From assembly GCF_000972845.2 (NCBI RefSeq), contig NC_040032.1, positions 12,532,002 to 12,596,001 of the forward strand: a stretch of 64,000 nt of DNA. Reading direction: 5' to 3'. This DNA comes from Larimichthys crocea. Lineage: Eukaryota; Chordata; Actinopteri; Sciaenidae. Both the position numbers and the translations under genes were made by a program. The notes below the pieces were generated by a model, which was not told the origin of the DNA, ran no database searches, and saw nothing but the letters and a program-made list of their open reading frames with translations. Below, in pieces: positions 1 to 14,700 of this stretch. The number at the start of each line of letters is the position of its first letter. The stretch's first letter is position 1.

Positions 1-2602
1 GGCGGCTGAGCTAAACGCCATCCGAGGCCGGAAATTTCAAAATGAAATCGAGGCGCCGACTGATAAAATCACATGTCTCTATGAACATCATATGTGTCTC
101 CGTGAAAGACGAGTTCAGATGAAACAAACACGTCGCGGTGCCAATCTAAATATAATCAGACACAAAATCAGCTGCCGTATGAAATACTGTAAACACCTGT
201 CTCAGAGAGTATCCTGTCTGTAATTAATGCAGGGTTTTTTCCGATAGTCTGCGGGGGAAAAAAATGAATATGTGCAGGCTGATTAGAAGAGTTAAACAAC
301 AAGCTGGAAGTACGGCGGTGCTCGGCAACATATGGCTTTTGGCTTTTTGAGTTATGAGTCTGGGAAAAAACAACAAGATTTTCAGCACGGCCCTATTCAG
401 CTACAGCATTTCAATTTATCCTAAAATACCTTTTCCCCCCTTTTTAAACCAGCTGAAGGAATTTTTTCTTCTGTTTCTTAATAAGCACTTGTCCAGTCTG
501 GAAAAAAGCCATCAATGAGCTGTAGAGAAAGAGAGCAGCGGGTTCTTTTGGCTGTAGACAGAGTGGTGACAGGTAAAGAGGCAGAGGATTAACTACCTTT
601 TTTCTTTCTTTTTTTTTTAAAGATCGCAGCACAAAGGAAAATTCTCCGTGAACCCCTCTTAGTGCTCTTAGTGTGTGTACGTCTGCATGCATGTGCAGAC
701 TTACATGCTAATCATTTCCAATCCCTCCACCGTAGGATTGTGGGCTCGGTGAGGTGCTCTGCCCTTTTGGCCAAACAGCAAGCTTTCACAAACACGTGGT
801 TCATATGAAGAGAGAGAGCGAGCTCCTGGCCTACTTTAGGACAACCAGTGCTGATAAGAGTAGAACAGAGATATATCTAGTCAGTGCATGTGGGAAAGCT
901 GCACAGGTTCAGCCTCCAACATGCAGCGAAATGAACTACGAACTGTCGATTGTACAAAAGGTACTTCGGATGCAGTGAAGCCAACTACAGATTTACTGTA
1001 GGACAAGTAAACCTCAGTTTTTAGATAGATCTTTTCAAGCTTTATTGGATAGAGGTAGCTGAAGAGTGACAGGAAAGTGTGGATAGAGAAGGGGAATGAC
1101 ACACAGCAAAGGGCTGCAGATCGGATTCAAACCCTGGACCGAGCCTCTGTAGATGGGGGGTACACACTACCACGTTACCGGCGCCCCTAAATGCTATTAA
1201 ACGTGCATTTTTAACAAGCACCATAAGAAACAGAGTTTATGTGCTGCAGCCACCCAGAAACACACTGATATTACAACGTGCAACATGTGGGGTACATGCA
1301 ATCATAAGAAAGTAATTAGTATTTAATATTAAGCATGCACCTGCATGTGTGTTTGTGTACATCTGTGCTTCACTGGCACTGCCTTTTATTTCCCTATGAA
1401 CAGTATACAGGCCGCAGTAAAACCGTCCTCAGCTCTCAGACATCAGAGTGAGTGTGCAGACTTCACAGGGTTAACTAAATGACACCCACTGCACAAACAC
1501 AGCCTGGCACAGGCTGCAAAAACCACAGGAATGGCTCTATATACTGTACGTTATGTGTGTACATATGTGTGTGTGTTGAGTGACTCCCAATCCTCTGACT
1601 GGGAGCGTGACAGAGGTTTCCTGTACGTGACAACACTCTCCACTGTGCTCCGAGATGAACAGGTAATACACGGGGAGCACGGAGTCTACCTGCTGCTGTC
1701 AAAACTTGTGAGTTTCCTGCACAGAAAATATGGTATATCTTGAAAATTTCAGACATATTATAAACAGTATTTCAATAACTGAATTTAGAGCCTGATGTGT
1801 GCAGTCAGAATCCATCAACGGTGCGAATGAACTTGTCTTTAACTGGATTTTTTCGATACCTAATGCCACAAAAACATGGAAAACATGGAAGAAATAACAA
1901 GAAAGAAAAATAAGCCAAAGGGTATAATGAAAAGGAATCTGGCAAATCTATTTAGAAGTTATTTTCAAGGGGATTTCCTGTATAATTCTAACTAAAACAT
2001 GAAAAATATCCCAGTTAGGCCTGTATTTTCTGTAATATAGAGAGCATCATGGTCAAACTGTGTCATAACAACATTCTCTATTCTTTATATAATTAGTAGC
2101 TGCAATAGAGCCTTGTTGTTAATCATAAAGGGATTGGGGATTTTGGCGGAATTCGTTACATGTGTTTATATTAAGTCTGCTTACACAAGCTTTTTGAGAT
2201 TTGACAACACAAGGACTGACTCATCATCATGTGATACTTTGTGCCCTTCACTGCCATTACCGCCAAACTACTGGCAGTAATTCGAGGGGTAAAAAAAACG
2301 CTGATCCAGCGTACTGAACACACACATCGATATGTGCTCTTATGTGTATTCTGTGCTCACGGTGTTGGCGAAGTTGCTTGCGGTTGCTTTAGGTTAGAAT
2401 AGAAGAGAGTGTTCATTCCTGGAGGCGGCTAAATGACACTCGGAGGCCTGAAATAACTGATGACAACAACTTTTCTGTGTCAATCTACTGAAAAAAAATG
2501 AAAAAGCCATCAGCATCGTTTGTGCAAAAGATGAACAAAGCAATTAACAATAAAACCTGTGGTGTTTTACATTAGTAAGTGTACCTGTTGTGTGCGCTTT
2601 AC
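1..2602. other. uvrag intron (after exon 8), incomplete
   Basis: No uvrag exon or other gene is readable here. The only structured element is a SINE copy near 1038-1188. The rest is AT-rich single-copy-looking DNA with short TG/CA runs. Confidence 0.6.
1038..1188 (-). mobile_element. tRNA-derived SINE (teleost type), copy 1
   Basis: Read on the minus strand, the tRNA-like head lies near 1188. A B-box-like GGTTTGAATCC is at about 1121-1132 and the tail runs to CAATAAAGC near 1040. The same body (GACAGGAAG..GACATGCAG type) recurs at 56777-57511. I recognise this as a common fish SINE, but no clear target duplication is seen here. Confidence 0.5.
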
Positions 2603-2729
2603 CTTTCTTCTGAAGCTGTGACCTCTCTTTCTGCCGCAGGTCGATCTCCCTGCCAAGAGCCTTCCTCTGCCGCTGCAGTTCGCTCCGCAGCACAGCTATC
2701 CTCAGCTGCATGCACTCGCGTTCTTTCTT
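2603..2729 (-). CDS. uvrag: uvrag coding exon 8 (coiled coil), last exon in the window
   Basis: 127 bases encoding [20 protein letters not shown] then [22 protein letters not shown], a charged coiled coil like human LQNELERQKKALGREV. Acceptor CCGAACAG; donor GAAAG|GTAAAG, phase 1. The next exon would begin in the family's AEHLKLQL region; I cannot find it in 1-2602. Confidence 0.93.
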
Positions 2730-5700
2730 CTGTTCGGAGGAGAACGGTGTGGAGAGAAAACAGAGGAAGACGATGGACAGATAAATATATATAACGTGTG
2801 GTCGGAGCAATTTCTAGTGTTTCTTAAAACCCCCCTAAATTCCTCCGAGCTTCCCTCAAAAACAAGCTGTGTTTCTTTTTTTGTAAGCTGATCTCCAGTT
2901 GCATTGATATAATGTACGACTACTAATGAGGAAAGAAATCAGTGCGACAGGCGAAATTGGCTGGCAGACAGTTGTGGCTATTAGCACGTGATCAGCTGCT
3001 CTGACAAGCCGTATTTTTGTAGTGGTGTAACAACTAAATGCAAGTCATGCTCCAACCCACAGAGCCCATGGTGCACAGGTCAGGCACAAAAAAAGCAAAA
3101 AGGTTCATTTAAATCTTCTGTAGGACGGCAAGAAAAAAAACAAAATACTTGGAACAAATGTGCAGCAATCAGGGGATACTGAAATATAATAAACCATTTT
3201 AATTAAACACTCCCCCAACCAGCAGATGTGTTTAAATCGCTGTCTGCATTCATCTATGAATGAAAGCGCATCGCTGATTCGCACTGCATGAAAACTGTAA
3301 AGGACGCATATGCTGTTAAATCTGCACCCTTTGATTTGAGAGGTGGCGTACGAGTTATTTAGGTGTTCACCTTCATTACACTGTGAGGTAGACTCCTGTA
3401 CACACCTCAGACTGGTCTAATCTGGTATCCTTTTCAACAAAAGCTGCGTTTCATTTTGTATGTTTGCATGTCGTACTGTCCTTAAAACTTTTTATACCAT
3501 ACTTAAAACTTTTCTTTACTTGTGGGATTTTCTACAAAATAAAACGTCAAATGGAACTGCGTGCTGACCAGAAAAAAAAACAGCAAAACATGTTTTATAT
3601 TTCAGATTCTTCAAAGTAACCATGTTTGTCTCGCTGACAACACGCATCGTCAACATTTTGAATATAAAAAAAGCGTGTGTGTGCGCTTGAGCGTGTAAGT
3701 GGTAATATGTTCCTGCCTGTTCCCTCTCTTTTAACAAAACAATATACCAAACCTGTTCTGGTTATTTTCCTACTGGTTTTATTGTCGATGATGCGACAAC
3801 AACTCCATCTCATGCAGGGCTTAAAAAGGCCGACTCGACTCCCCGGATCCACCCACACAGGTGTGCGCTTCCCTCATTCATGTGTTCATGTTGTTGCAAC
3901 TTACACCGATACAGGCACAGCACTGAAATGTGTAATTAATAAAAATTCATGACTGTATATATGTACTTTCAGCTCTGGTTTTCAGGCAAACTCGAGCGTG
4001 CCCAGTCGCCCAACATCCAGCACGCAGAAAGCGAAGGCACATGCAAATGTGTGGATGTACGAGCCCACAATAAAGCCCATCGACTCCAGATGAGTGTCTG
4101 TCTATGCCTCTGTACCCGCAACTCCCGGCTGGCGTCTCTCTCACCACATGCTCCCTGACCGGCAGCAGCAGCATCAGAGCGCAGGTCATTAGTCAACATG
4201 TTGCCCCTCTCTATAGGGCGTCCCTTCATCAGGCTTCACGTCTCTATCTGGTAGAGAGTGAGCCTGCAGTGGGGCTAACCATCTAATGAGGAACAGCACT
4301 GGAGATTCATGGACTGATGGATGTGGATGTGGTATACAGTAGATGAAGGATAGAGATTGGACTTTAACAGAAACACTGAATGAATAATGATAAGTCGGGA
4401 TGAACCGATGGGGCAACTTCAAAACATGCGAGACATTTAAGAGGCGATGTTTAGGGACTGCAGATGATGACTTAGAAATGTACGTGTAATATGAGTTGGA
4501 GGAGAAAAACATGGAGAGAGAACAGAGGCTGACATGGATAATGGAGAGCTGAGAGGGAGTGAGCTCGCTGGCGGGATGACAGACGTTCGGCCTTGTTATT
4601 CATCCTGCAGTACGCGAGCCGCTGTGGCATCTCACACGCTCCTACACACACACATGCTTAGATAGTGATCGTAGCCTGGATCAGAGGAAACGCAGATATG
4701 CCTCTTCTTGAAGACTTCTGAGGGCTTTGTGGCAAAAACAGAGAGGGAGGACTGATAGAGCCTCCATCTCTCTCCAAAGTGTCGCACCCTGATGCTTGCA
4801 TGTTAACCGCCACTGGCTTTGGCACGAACCGTAAGCCTCCTACACTTTCACTGAGCGGCATAGTTGACAAGTGGGTCACAGCCATGTCAGTGTGTGTGTG
4901 TGAGAGAGAGACTGTAACCCACCACCAGGGCCTGTCTGACTCCTACTGAACATCAAACAGCAGTGGGTCAGCTGAGTAAATAAGCAGCAGGCGTGGGGGG
5001 GCATGTTATAACCCAGCAGATTAATGGCAGGGTGTGGGTGAGAGGGTGAAAGGGCCATGCGCTGAGGTTGGTGGCCTCCACTCGGTCCCGCTTTGATCCG
5101 CGCTCTCTATGACACTCACACAGAAGGATAGCACAGAGCTCTCCAAAGGCAGAGAGGGGGAAACCCTTAGAAGAGCCACACAATGCTCCACTCACTACAA
5201 GTTGCAGGGCTTTACAGAAAGGTAGAGGACGAGGATTATGTGATTTATTAGCTGATGTGAGCTCTGAAAAGGTTTTTTAAAAGGAATGTTTCACTGAGGG
5301 GGAAATATCAGAGACGAGCTCTTGAAAGGGATCCTTTGTAGCGGAAGAATGGAGCCTCAATGCTTTTGTGGGAAACCTTGAGAAGGCTGTAGTGGAGCTG
5401 CTTTAAGAGGAAAGGGTGAAGGTCTGGGGGAAGGAACGAAAAAAAAAATAAGAAAAGAGCCATATCCAAAGGCAATGGAGAGAATGAAGGAAAGCAGCAG
5501 CTGTAACAGCTGTCTAAAGAGGAGCTCCAAACCTTTAAATAAGGCATCTGGGCACAAAACAAAAACACATACACCGGGGTGGACACAAAAATATCTGCCT
5601 GGAGTGAATTTCGGCATGTAAGGTATGTAATCCTGCGACCAGAGAGGCGAGTCTACCTGGAGGATAAAAACATCAAAGTGTCACTGACTCAGCACGAGAG

Positions 5701-8700
5701 AGGAGGGGATGCTTTTGAAGCGAGTGTTTACAATAAACACAATGTCAAACCGGGAGATCACAGCGCAGTTTTCACAGCTGTGTGGCTGCCAATTCCAAAA
5801 ATGTTAAATATGCTTCCTTGCTTTTTTCGCCGTGGATCCCGGCCGAGGATATGACAAGAGGTGGAAACACAAACAAGAGGATTTATGGTCAAAGCGTGAT
5901 CACTCAGGTGGGATATTGATCTTTCTCCGTGCTTTCCGTGGAGTCAGCAAAACAAGATGATACAACAGATGCCCGTAGGATATAATTACATCTCATATTA
6001 GTTTACGTTACAATTACAGTGAGGATTTGGGCATTACGCGCTCTTAAATCCTGTTTTAGCACAATACAGTCTGCTGAAGTTTATTATCAGTGTTATGTTA
6101 TCGCTGATCACAGCTAGAACTGCTCTTCGTCGCACCTCATCTTAAAATATTTTTACTTTTTAACTGAAAATAATCAAAAGAATTGGAAAAATGCTGCTGA
6201 CGGGCGAGTGCGCTCACCCGCTCAGTGCAGGTCGCCGTCGTCCTGAGCTTCTCCTCGATCTCCTTCCCGATCTTCTGCACCGTCACTTGGGTCTGCTTGA
6301 TGGCTCTCTGGGCTGTGTGAAGCCTGCAAGAAGGAGAAGGAGGAAAAGGAGGAGAAGAACGCACAGTCACCATCCAGATCATTGTTCGTAACCACGCACG
6401 GGACCACAAAAACAACCCCCAACGTTGAAACTTAGTGTTTCCAAAAAAGGCCACGAAAAATCGACCGGCTATGACTACGCCAGAATTCATTTCATTTAGC
6501 TTGTATGTTTACACTGACTGTTTGGCGAACATGATTAATTTTGATTGTCCCCATGTGGAAGAGTCATTGTGCGGTGTGTTTGTTGTGCCTCCTTGTTTCT
6601 TTTTCTCATTTACTGGGGTTGATCTTCATTGTTCAGTGTCCTAAGCTATAAAAAAGGTTACCGTCGAGTTTTGACATTAAACAACGAAACAAGAAGAGTC
6701 AGAAGTCGACAGTTCATTAGACCAGACTGCTCTTAAATACCACAAATATCACAACAGACATGTAATCTATTTATTTTCTAATAGTCTAACCACGACAGGA
6801 GATCAAAGCCTGCGTGATAGACCTGAACTAGAAACAGCCCCAGAAAGCAAAGTCAACCGCCAAGGCGAGCTAATTAATTGAAACCACAAAGATGGATGCC
6901 ATGTTCCACATACCGTGTCACTGTCAACACTGAAATAGGGAACAGCAACATCAGTACACAAATGACAAGCCAGTGCATTATTTAGACCATAAATAACAAG
7001 GGTAATTAACTTCCAAGTATGCTTTCTTCGAGTCCAGAGATCGTAAAAAAAGAGACAAGCCCCCCCTCGACACAACCCATGAGACACCCAACAACCCATC
7101 TACAGACAATCCCACATGGTGGGAATAAGTTACAGAGGACAGACAAACAGGGGAACATTCAGCAATCATACTGTCAAACTTGTGCTAGATCATACACTTC
7201 TCACTAAACGTCTCAATGCCATCCACGAGAGTTGGAATTGCCCAGTAACCTTTTCTTTCTTGGTGGGTTCAGAATGCTTCAACTGTCTGAGCCTCCGGGT
7301 TAAAATGTAATTCTTGTTAGCATATTTCTTTGACTCCCCTGTGGTGTGGGTCATAAGGGTGATGTGCATAGAGTTTTCTTTAGGTATGCACTTGCTTTCA
7401 GTTTTCAAGAAACTGCCTATCGAGCGGCTTTAGTGGAAGAGGTTCTTTTTCCAGGTCTGTGGGGTCATTTTACAAATCCTCACAGTCACCTCTGGATATT
7501 ATTGCCTCTTTCTATGACGATGTAAACAGAGCTTCGGGGAGGCGTCCTACGGGAAAATAATTTCATATTTTCTGCCCACATTTTTTAAATCTGTCTGAGG
7601 TGACAGCGATTGCAGTCGGAGATAGTCCTTCGGAGCATCAGGGCAAATCTGTTTTGACAGCTTCATCTGTTTAGGTGATTGCGATGGAAGAATCTGATAT
7701 GGCCTTTTCCCCCCAGGTGAAAACAGTTATCTCCCCTCTCCTTTTCACGCATGTCTGCCCCCTTATCAACCAACGAGAGGGCGGGGGTGGGGACCACGCA
7801 CCCTCATTGGGGCATCACTTTAATTGTTGGGCAACTGTCCAGCGAACACCTTCTCACGAGCCGCGACGACTTTCCTTTTTCCCGAGGCACGAGAGGTAAC
7901 TTACAGCTCCGTCACGAGGGACTTGCAGGAAGTTATGACTGAGCTTGTGTGCTCAACCCTTTATGGCGATAAACATCAGAAAAACAATACCGTTTCTCCT
8001 TTGACCGAGGTACTAGATCCTGCAGGGGTGTCAGATGAAGCTTTTGAAGGATAGAGATTTTTTGATAGACAGAAGGCATCTTGTAGAAAATGGTGAATAG
8101 GGGCTTTTAGAGTCGAGTAAAAATACAAAGTTTCAATTTAAAATTTTACAAATCAAGCAAATGCAAATGACGACCGTCCTGTCTTTTCTCTTTTCTAAAA
8201 TACCTTCAGCACAGCAGACCTGGCAGCCTCTCTGGTCTCCTGTTTTCTGTTCATTTACATTAACTGATTATCTTAAAATAAATATTTGCCACAGTTGCCG
8301 TGTTGTGATCCAGAATCCACAATTTTGCAATCAGGGCTGAGAAGTAATCAGCAAATGCAGATGTGTCATCTGGCTCACAAAAGATAAGCCAGAGAAAGAG
8401 GCCTGGGATCGGAAGAAGACACCAGGGACCACATTGTTGTTCTTCTGGGAGAAACCAAGAGGGAAACTCTAAGTGGGTCACCTTTAAAGCCTCGTGTAAG
8501 GCCTTCTGTTTGAATGACGAGATGCCAATTTACGTTACGATGCCACAGGAAACTGTTTCAAACTAATTCAATGGCTGCTTCCACTGTACCAAGGCATTAT
8601 TTTAGATGTATTGACCTGCATGTGGCCTGGACAGTCTTTCGTGCACAATTCAATTGCATGAATAGCACACCAACCAGAGTCAGAGGAAACGAGCCCAAGG

Positions 8701-11700
8701 ACTAATGACTGTTCTGAATTCATTTGCAGCTAACCAAAACCCAACAGCACAGGGTGAACAGAGCAGCCCATTAAAAGGCATTCAAAAGAAGCTTTGAGAC
8801 ATTCTGTGACGACAAATTTGAGGATAATGTCCCACTGTCACACCTCTGCCGGGGACAAAACAGGAGGAGAAGCACGGGAGGAAAATCACAACAAACAACA
8901 CCTCTAAATCCGGTCTGCATCTCACTCCCGAAGAATGTCAACACTTTTAACCACTTGTTATTCACCTCACTTCACCATTGTCTCCAACTTCATGGAATGG
9001 AAGATAAGAGTTTCTTTGACAAACCTGCATACGCACCTCGACTGCTCCAGGCTCATGCTGTTTTTTTGTGAGGATCTGTTGAGTTGCTATAAGTCCTATT
9101 TACATGAAAACTACAACGGAGATGCCGGGAAGACAAAGAGATCCTGAGAAAAGATATCTTTGGTTTCAATAGGGTCAAAAGAGGTTCATGAACTCTGTGG
9201 ATAATTATAGAAGTTTTTGGTTCTCAAGCATGAGCGTAAGCTCTTATACTCAAAATCTCAAACTGTTAGTCATGGTTACTTAGGTTGCCTGGTGTAGTAA
9301 GCCAAATAACAAACAATGAAAAGGCTTAGCTACAAAGTCGTGTTTTATGTACACAGTAAACTTATATTAAGTTCTATTAGTCGAAGACTACTGTCTTTTG
9401 TTAGACAAGCCAGAAAACACATGGCACAAGAGAGGCTTAGCAGTTTTAAGATGGAGTATAATTTCAGCTGTGGGAGGAACGAATCATTCATCAACAAGCT
9501 GAGATAATAACCAACAGCACGCTAAAGAAGCTTTAGCTTTAGCTGGAGACGCTAGGGGGAAAATAAGAGAACAGGAAAGAATTGAGCAGGTAGTGAGAAT
9601 GAAGGGAAAAATACATGCCTGAGGTCTTAGCCTTGAGAGAATCTAATGTGATTGGAAAAATGTGTAGCGGGCCGAGTGCCTACACTGAAAAAAAAACAAT
9701 CTTCTCCTCTCAAATGATGTAAGCTTTAAATTCTGCTACGCCAGTCCACTCCAGAGGTGTGGAACGAAAACAAGAGCATCCACATCTATACCTCCACGGT
9801 GATTTAAAGCCTTGGTTTGTGTCTGGCTGCTGCTGCTGGTTGAGACCTCGAGGTCAGCCGTAGACTCTGATGCAGCTGCCGGGTTAATGCAGTAACACAA
9901 CAACATCCCGTAGGATGAGAGCTGAGAGCGGCAAGCGTACAAACCAGCAGGTGAGCGAACCTCAGGGGTTACCTGCAGGAACGCATTATCACCTCGACGG
10001 CCTCCGGAGCATGAAAGACCCCCCACAGAGCTCCACCGTCACCGCGCGCTGCTTCTGTTCACACGTTTTGTACGTGCGCAATCCGGAAACACGGGCAACA
10101 TATGGCCTCTGATCCTGGGGGGAAAAGAAAGTTTCCCCTTCAGACTGCAGGAATTTGAGACCCGTTCATTCTGCAATGTCATACCGCTGATTTGTGAAAC
10201 CTTTCGCAATGGGTTTGTTGTCATTTTATTTTGTGAAAGTGCCTAATTCTTTGCTTTTAGAGAGTTATGAGTACGAAATAATGGGCAGCTCCAGTGCTTC
10301 CTCTCACACACCACTTGAAGAGCACATAAAGCCATAAAATACAGCCTGTAACTATTATAAACTGGAACAGTACACCACTCTGTCAGTCCTCTGTCTCTCC
10401 TAGTCCAACACGCAGCTCAGTCATGTGATGACAGTAAAGCAGTCCTACCACCGATCCTGTCAGGTCTTCCTTCCTCTTTTACAGCTCACACATCAAACCT
10501 TTCCCTGGTAAGACAGACGAGCATCTATGGGAGGTTGAGGAACGTCTGAACCTGTATGAATAGTGTCTACAAAAGGAAAAAACAACTTTGTTGAACAGCT
10601 GGTTCATCTTCATCACTGTCTTCCTTGGCTTTCTTTTTGCCCAGACACAGTCCCAGCTGTACATAGGATGTGGCTAAGCTTCTATCTCAAGACTCTTTGG
10701 AAGAGGAGACAAGTCTTGAAGCTGATTGATGAGCTGTATTCTCCCTCTTCATCTCTCCATCTGAGACGTGTTGTGTTTGCTAGCCCACATCGCCATGCTA
10801 CTCACACAGCGATGGGTGTTGTCGACCAGAGCCAGAGCTGCAAAGCAGACTGTGAATCTGCTGACAAATTGCTGTCATTAATCAAGAGCTCTGTGTTTCT
10901 GTGCAAAGCAGCTCTCATCCTTTTTCAGTAAAGCACTGCACTGGGCCAAGGCAGAGTGGGAGAGAGTTAGGTGAGAATATCTAACACTGTGGGTGTCCCC
11001 TGTGGACATGCATCATTATTCCTTAAGGGGGGGAGGGGGACATTTACCCTAAATCCTCTGGAAGAGGCGCAGCAAAATTTAGACAACTAAAGCAGAATTT
11101 TTTAACCAAAGTATACGATGCCAGCGCCATCTCGGATGCTATACATCATTCGTGAATGCATGCAACCAGATAAGTGAGCCAAGACACAAGCAGAGATTTC
11201 AACACAAGCAGCACTCCGCCTGAGTGCTTCAGAAAGTTAATACACTTTGAGAACGGCGGAGCTCTGCAGGTCAAAACACTGAGTGGTATATATGGTTATG
11301 TACCATGGGGGGTGGGAGGATAATCCCTGTTGGAGTGTACAATATCTGATGAATCATTCTACAGTGCATAATCATAAACTATGTGCATATGAGTGCACCG
11401 AGCCAAGGAAATACTCTGACAAGGGTGAGGAGCTGCAGGCAGAGAAGTGTGTGGGAAGAAAGGGGGGGGGGGGAATCAATGTAACTGTGTTAAACTCTGC
11501 AGAGTCCCACTGGACGTGGACAGAAGAAGAGGATGTGGAAGAAAGCTGCAATAATAGAGGACACAAGAGCAGAGGTCATAAAAGTTATGATTGAAACTGG
11601 GCTTTTTCTCCTGTGAGCTGCTGCTGCTGCTGCTGCAGTGTATCCACTCATACAAACATAAACCATGACCACTTCTTGATGAGGGAGCACTGGTTAAGTT

Positions 11701-14700
11701 CAGCCAGCTTTGGCGTTACTCCTTTTTCTTGACACAGCAAAGGCCTGTGACGCAGTTATGTCCCTGTATTTAATTCCTATAGTGGGATAATGTCAGCGGA
11801 AAGCTGCATAAAGCTCCTAATGACAGGATCTTTATCTTATTATAACCACCTAGATATACATTTATTCGGGGTAAAACTGGAAGTAATTACATCGTTATGT
11901 GATAAGGCTATGGTTAACGGTGGGTTTCCCTCGGGGGAAGCCCTGCTGACGCTGAAAGTAGCTTTTACATGCAACCGCATTTAAATATAAATGCAAAACA
12001 ATGTTTGTCAACAGACGCCAGAGCTGCCTTGTGTCGTCTCAAGCTCTCAATTACTGTACCAGGGGTCCCCTTCTGACAAACAACACTCTCAGCCAATCTC
12101 TGTCTCCTTCTTGTGGTGCTCATTTGTATTGCGACCGTTTTTACAGTCGATATTCGGACTTAAATTCTAATTACAATCTAAAAAAAGATGTCTTTATTGG
12201 GATAGGCTGCTTAAAATGGTCCATATATTTATCCCATCATGTCCAAGAAATACAGTGGCTGGATATAAAAGCTGGAGGCCAGCAGAGCTTGCTTGTTAAT
12301 GGGTCAAAATGTTGGCTTTCCTGTGGCACCATCTGCTGGAGTAAAAATGCCACAAGATACATGCGATACACACAATAACAGGAGGTCTGATCACATGACC
12401 AGTGAAAAAATAAATAAAAGAAGTATTTTTTTGTAAAAGTGATTAAATATTACTGTAAAAATATCTTCTCCATGAGAGAAAATATCAGTTATGTTGCTGC
12501 GTTGTGATCAACCTTGAGTCTTAATGATATGATAACATGATGCAATACAGCATGAATCTTACCTGAGCAGAGAGAACACACTGTAGGAGTTCCTGACTGA
12601 ACTCTGGTCGACCTGAAGCAGACTGTTTTTCTTCCTCTCCGACTGATCCTGTAACAGCCACATGTCAGTGTTTGAGCGCAGAAGCCAAACAGGGTCCGAC
12701 TAAAAACTAATGAGGTTAGAGACTGGCTATTCCATTATGATGCAAAAGGCCTGGAATATAAGACAAAAGGCCCGTACCTTATGATCAAAGTCAGCTGCAT
12801 AGTAGCCATCATTCAATCCAAATATGATCTCATTTGGATTCCTGGATCGAATCTGTGGACAAAGAGGAGGCAGTAGAGGCTCATTGTATGGACTGAGACG
12901 GAGAGAACAAAGAACAGCGGGCATCTGGATATACATGAGACTGAGCTGTCTGTTTACACGCTTAGAAAATAGTCTCACTGTGAAAGAATGGCAATAACGT
13001 TGAGTTATTTCACTCTCGCTTTCGATTTTCCGATCGCTTTGGCTGATTTTTCAAAACTTTCAAATGTTCGATCGTCACACTTTGAATGACTGAATGTACA
13101 AGTGATTGAAACAGGGAAACTCTGTGGTCACAATCATCAGTTTCCCTTGTAAGAATGTAAGGCGTTCTACAGTGTATAGTCTGACGGGAAACTGCATCAT
13201 ATCACAGTTAAACAGTACGTTCAATGAACAACATAAAACTCATTCCTACGGCACATTTTTGAGCTCATCTCATTTGTACAACCTTCAGCAAATGAGTTAC
13301 AGACTCGGTTTCGAGTTACTGTTTGACCGTAGTGTTTTTTTGTTTTTTTTGTGGACACAGAACAAATAAGACATTACATCATATCCAGTGAGATGACAAA
13401 TAAGAAAGAAGCAAATACAAAAAAGGAGGCACAGGTACAAGTCATATATCCACCTTCTCTTTTTGTAGTCGAAGAGTGAAAGTCATTTTCTCCATTAAGT
13501 GAAAAGAGTTGATTATATTAATAAGGAGGGCAAAGGCAGGAGGATTCTTCTGGAGTTAGTATTTTGTATTTTTGTTACTCTTACTTGCAGCCATAAAAAG
13601 CTTTTGACTGGAGTGTTTTAATACTTATTTGATCCGGATTGAACAAAGGTTAATAATGTTGTGATGCTCTGAACTTACCGTGTCATGCATTACCTGATTT
13701 AACAGAGCTGTTTTCATTTTGAGATGCTATGTCAGATTTTGAGGTTAAAATCTAAGAGTACACTTTTTTGTGTGTGTTTAAAATGAGACAAGACATTTCA
13801 TTTATATAAAATACTGTAAACACATGTCCATCCATCCATTTCCTGTACCCCGCTTATCCTTATCAGGGTCATGGGGGGCTGGAGAGTATCGCAGCTGACA
13901 CTGGGCGAGAGGCCCTGGACAAATTCAAGTTCATCACAGGGCCAACACGTATAGACAAGCAACCATGCACACTACAATTTAGAGTCACCAGTTAACCTTT
14001 TAAACACATGTAAAGAACAGAAAAATATAACTTTAAAGTTACATTTTCAGGTCGTAAAGCAATTGCTTCGATTTTTAAATCAGCTGCTGCACATAGTGTA
14101 CGAATGACAGCATGTACTGTATGTATGATGAGATATATGTAATGGTTAATCACTGACTATTTCCATAATCAGTTAATTAGAGAGATAAACAAAGTCCAAA
14201 TGCTCTGATTCCAGCTTCACAACTGTGAATCTTTCCTGGTGAACTAAATATATTTGTTGTGGACAGAAGAAAACATTTAAGGGACGTCACCTTGGGACAT
14301 TTTTTACTATTTTCTGATATTTTAGGGACCAAACATCTAATCGAAAATGATCGTTAATGAAAAAAATCATTAGTAGCAGTTGTTTTTTTGTTTCTCTCAC
14401 CACATATATCTCCCCTTGTAGCCTGTGCACAGTTCCTGCCACACTGGGTTTTCCTATGACAAAACTATTTATTACACAAATCTAATATTATCATTGTCAC
14501 GTGTGTGTTTGTGTGTGTGTTCGCTGACCTGCTGCCCCGTGTATCTGAGGCCATCCAGATTGACCTTCCATTCTATAAGGAGCTGATATTGTTCTTCCTG
14601 TCCTCCCCATATCCGTACCACGAAGCAAGACACTGAGGTGTCCAGAAGGTCCGGCAGCATGCCAAAGTCGAGGCTCCGCCAGGTCGGATTCTGGCACAAA

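Noticed and set aside
1021..1102. Minus-strand frame with FSYLYPIKLEK resembling the SYIYPIDL segment of the next uvrag exon
   Set aside because: The bases belong to the SINE at 1038-1188, recognised from its second copy; upstream residues do not match uvrag and no splice sites fit.
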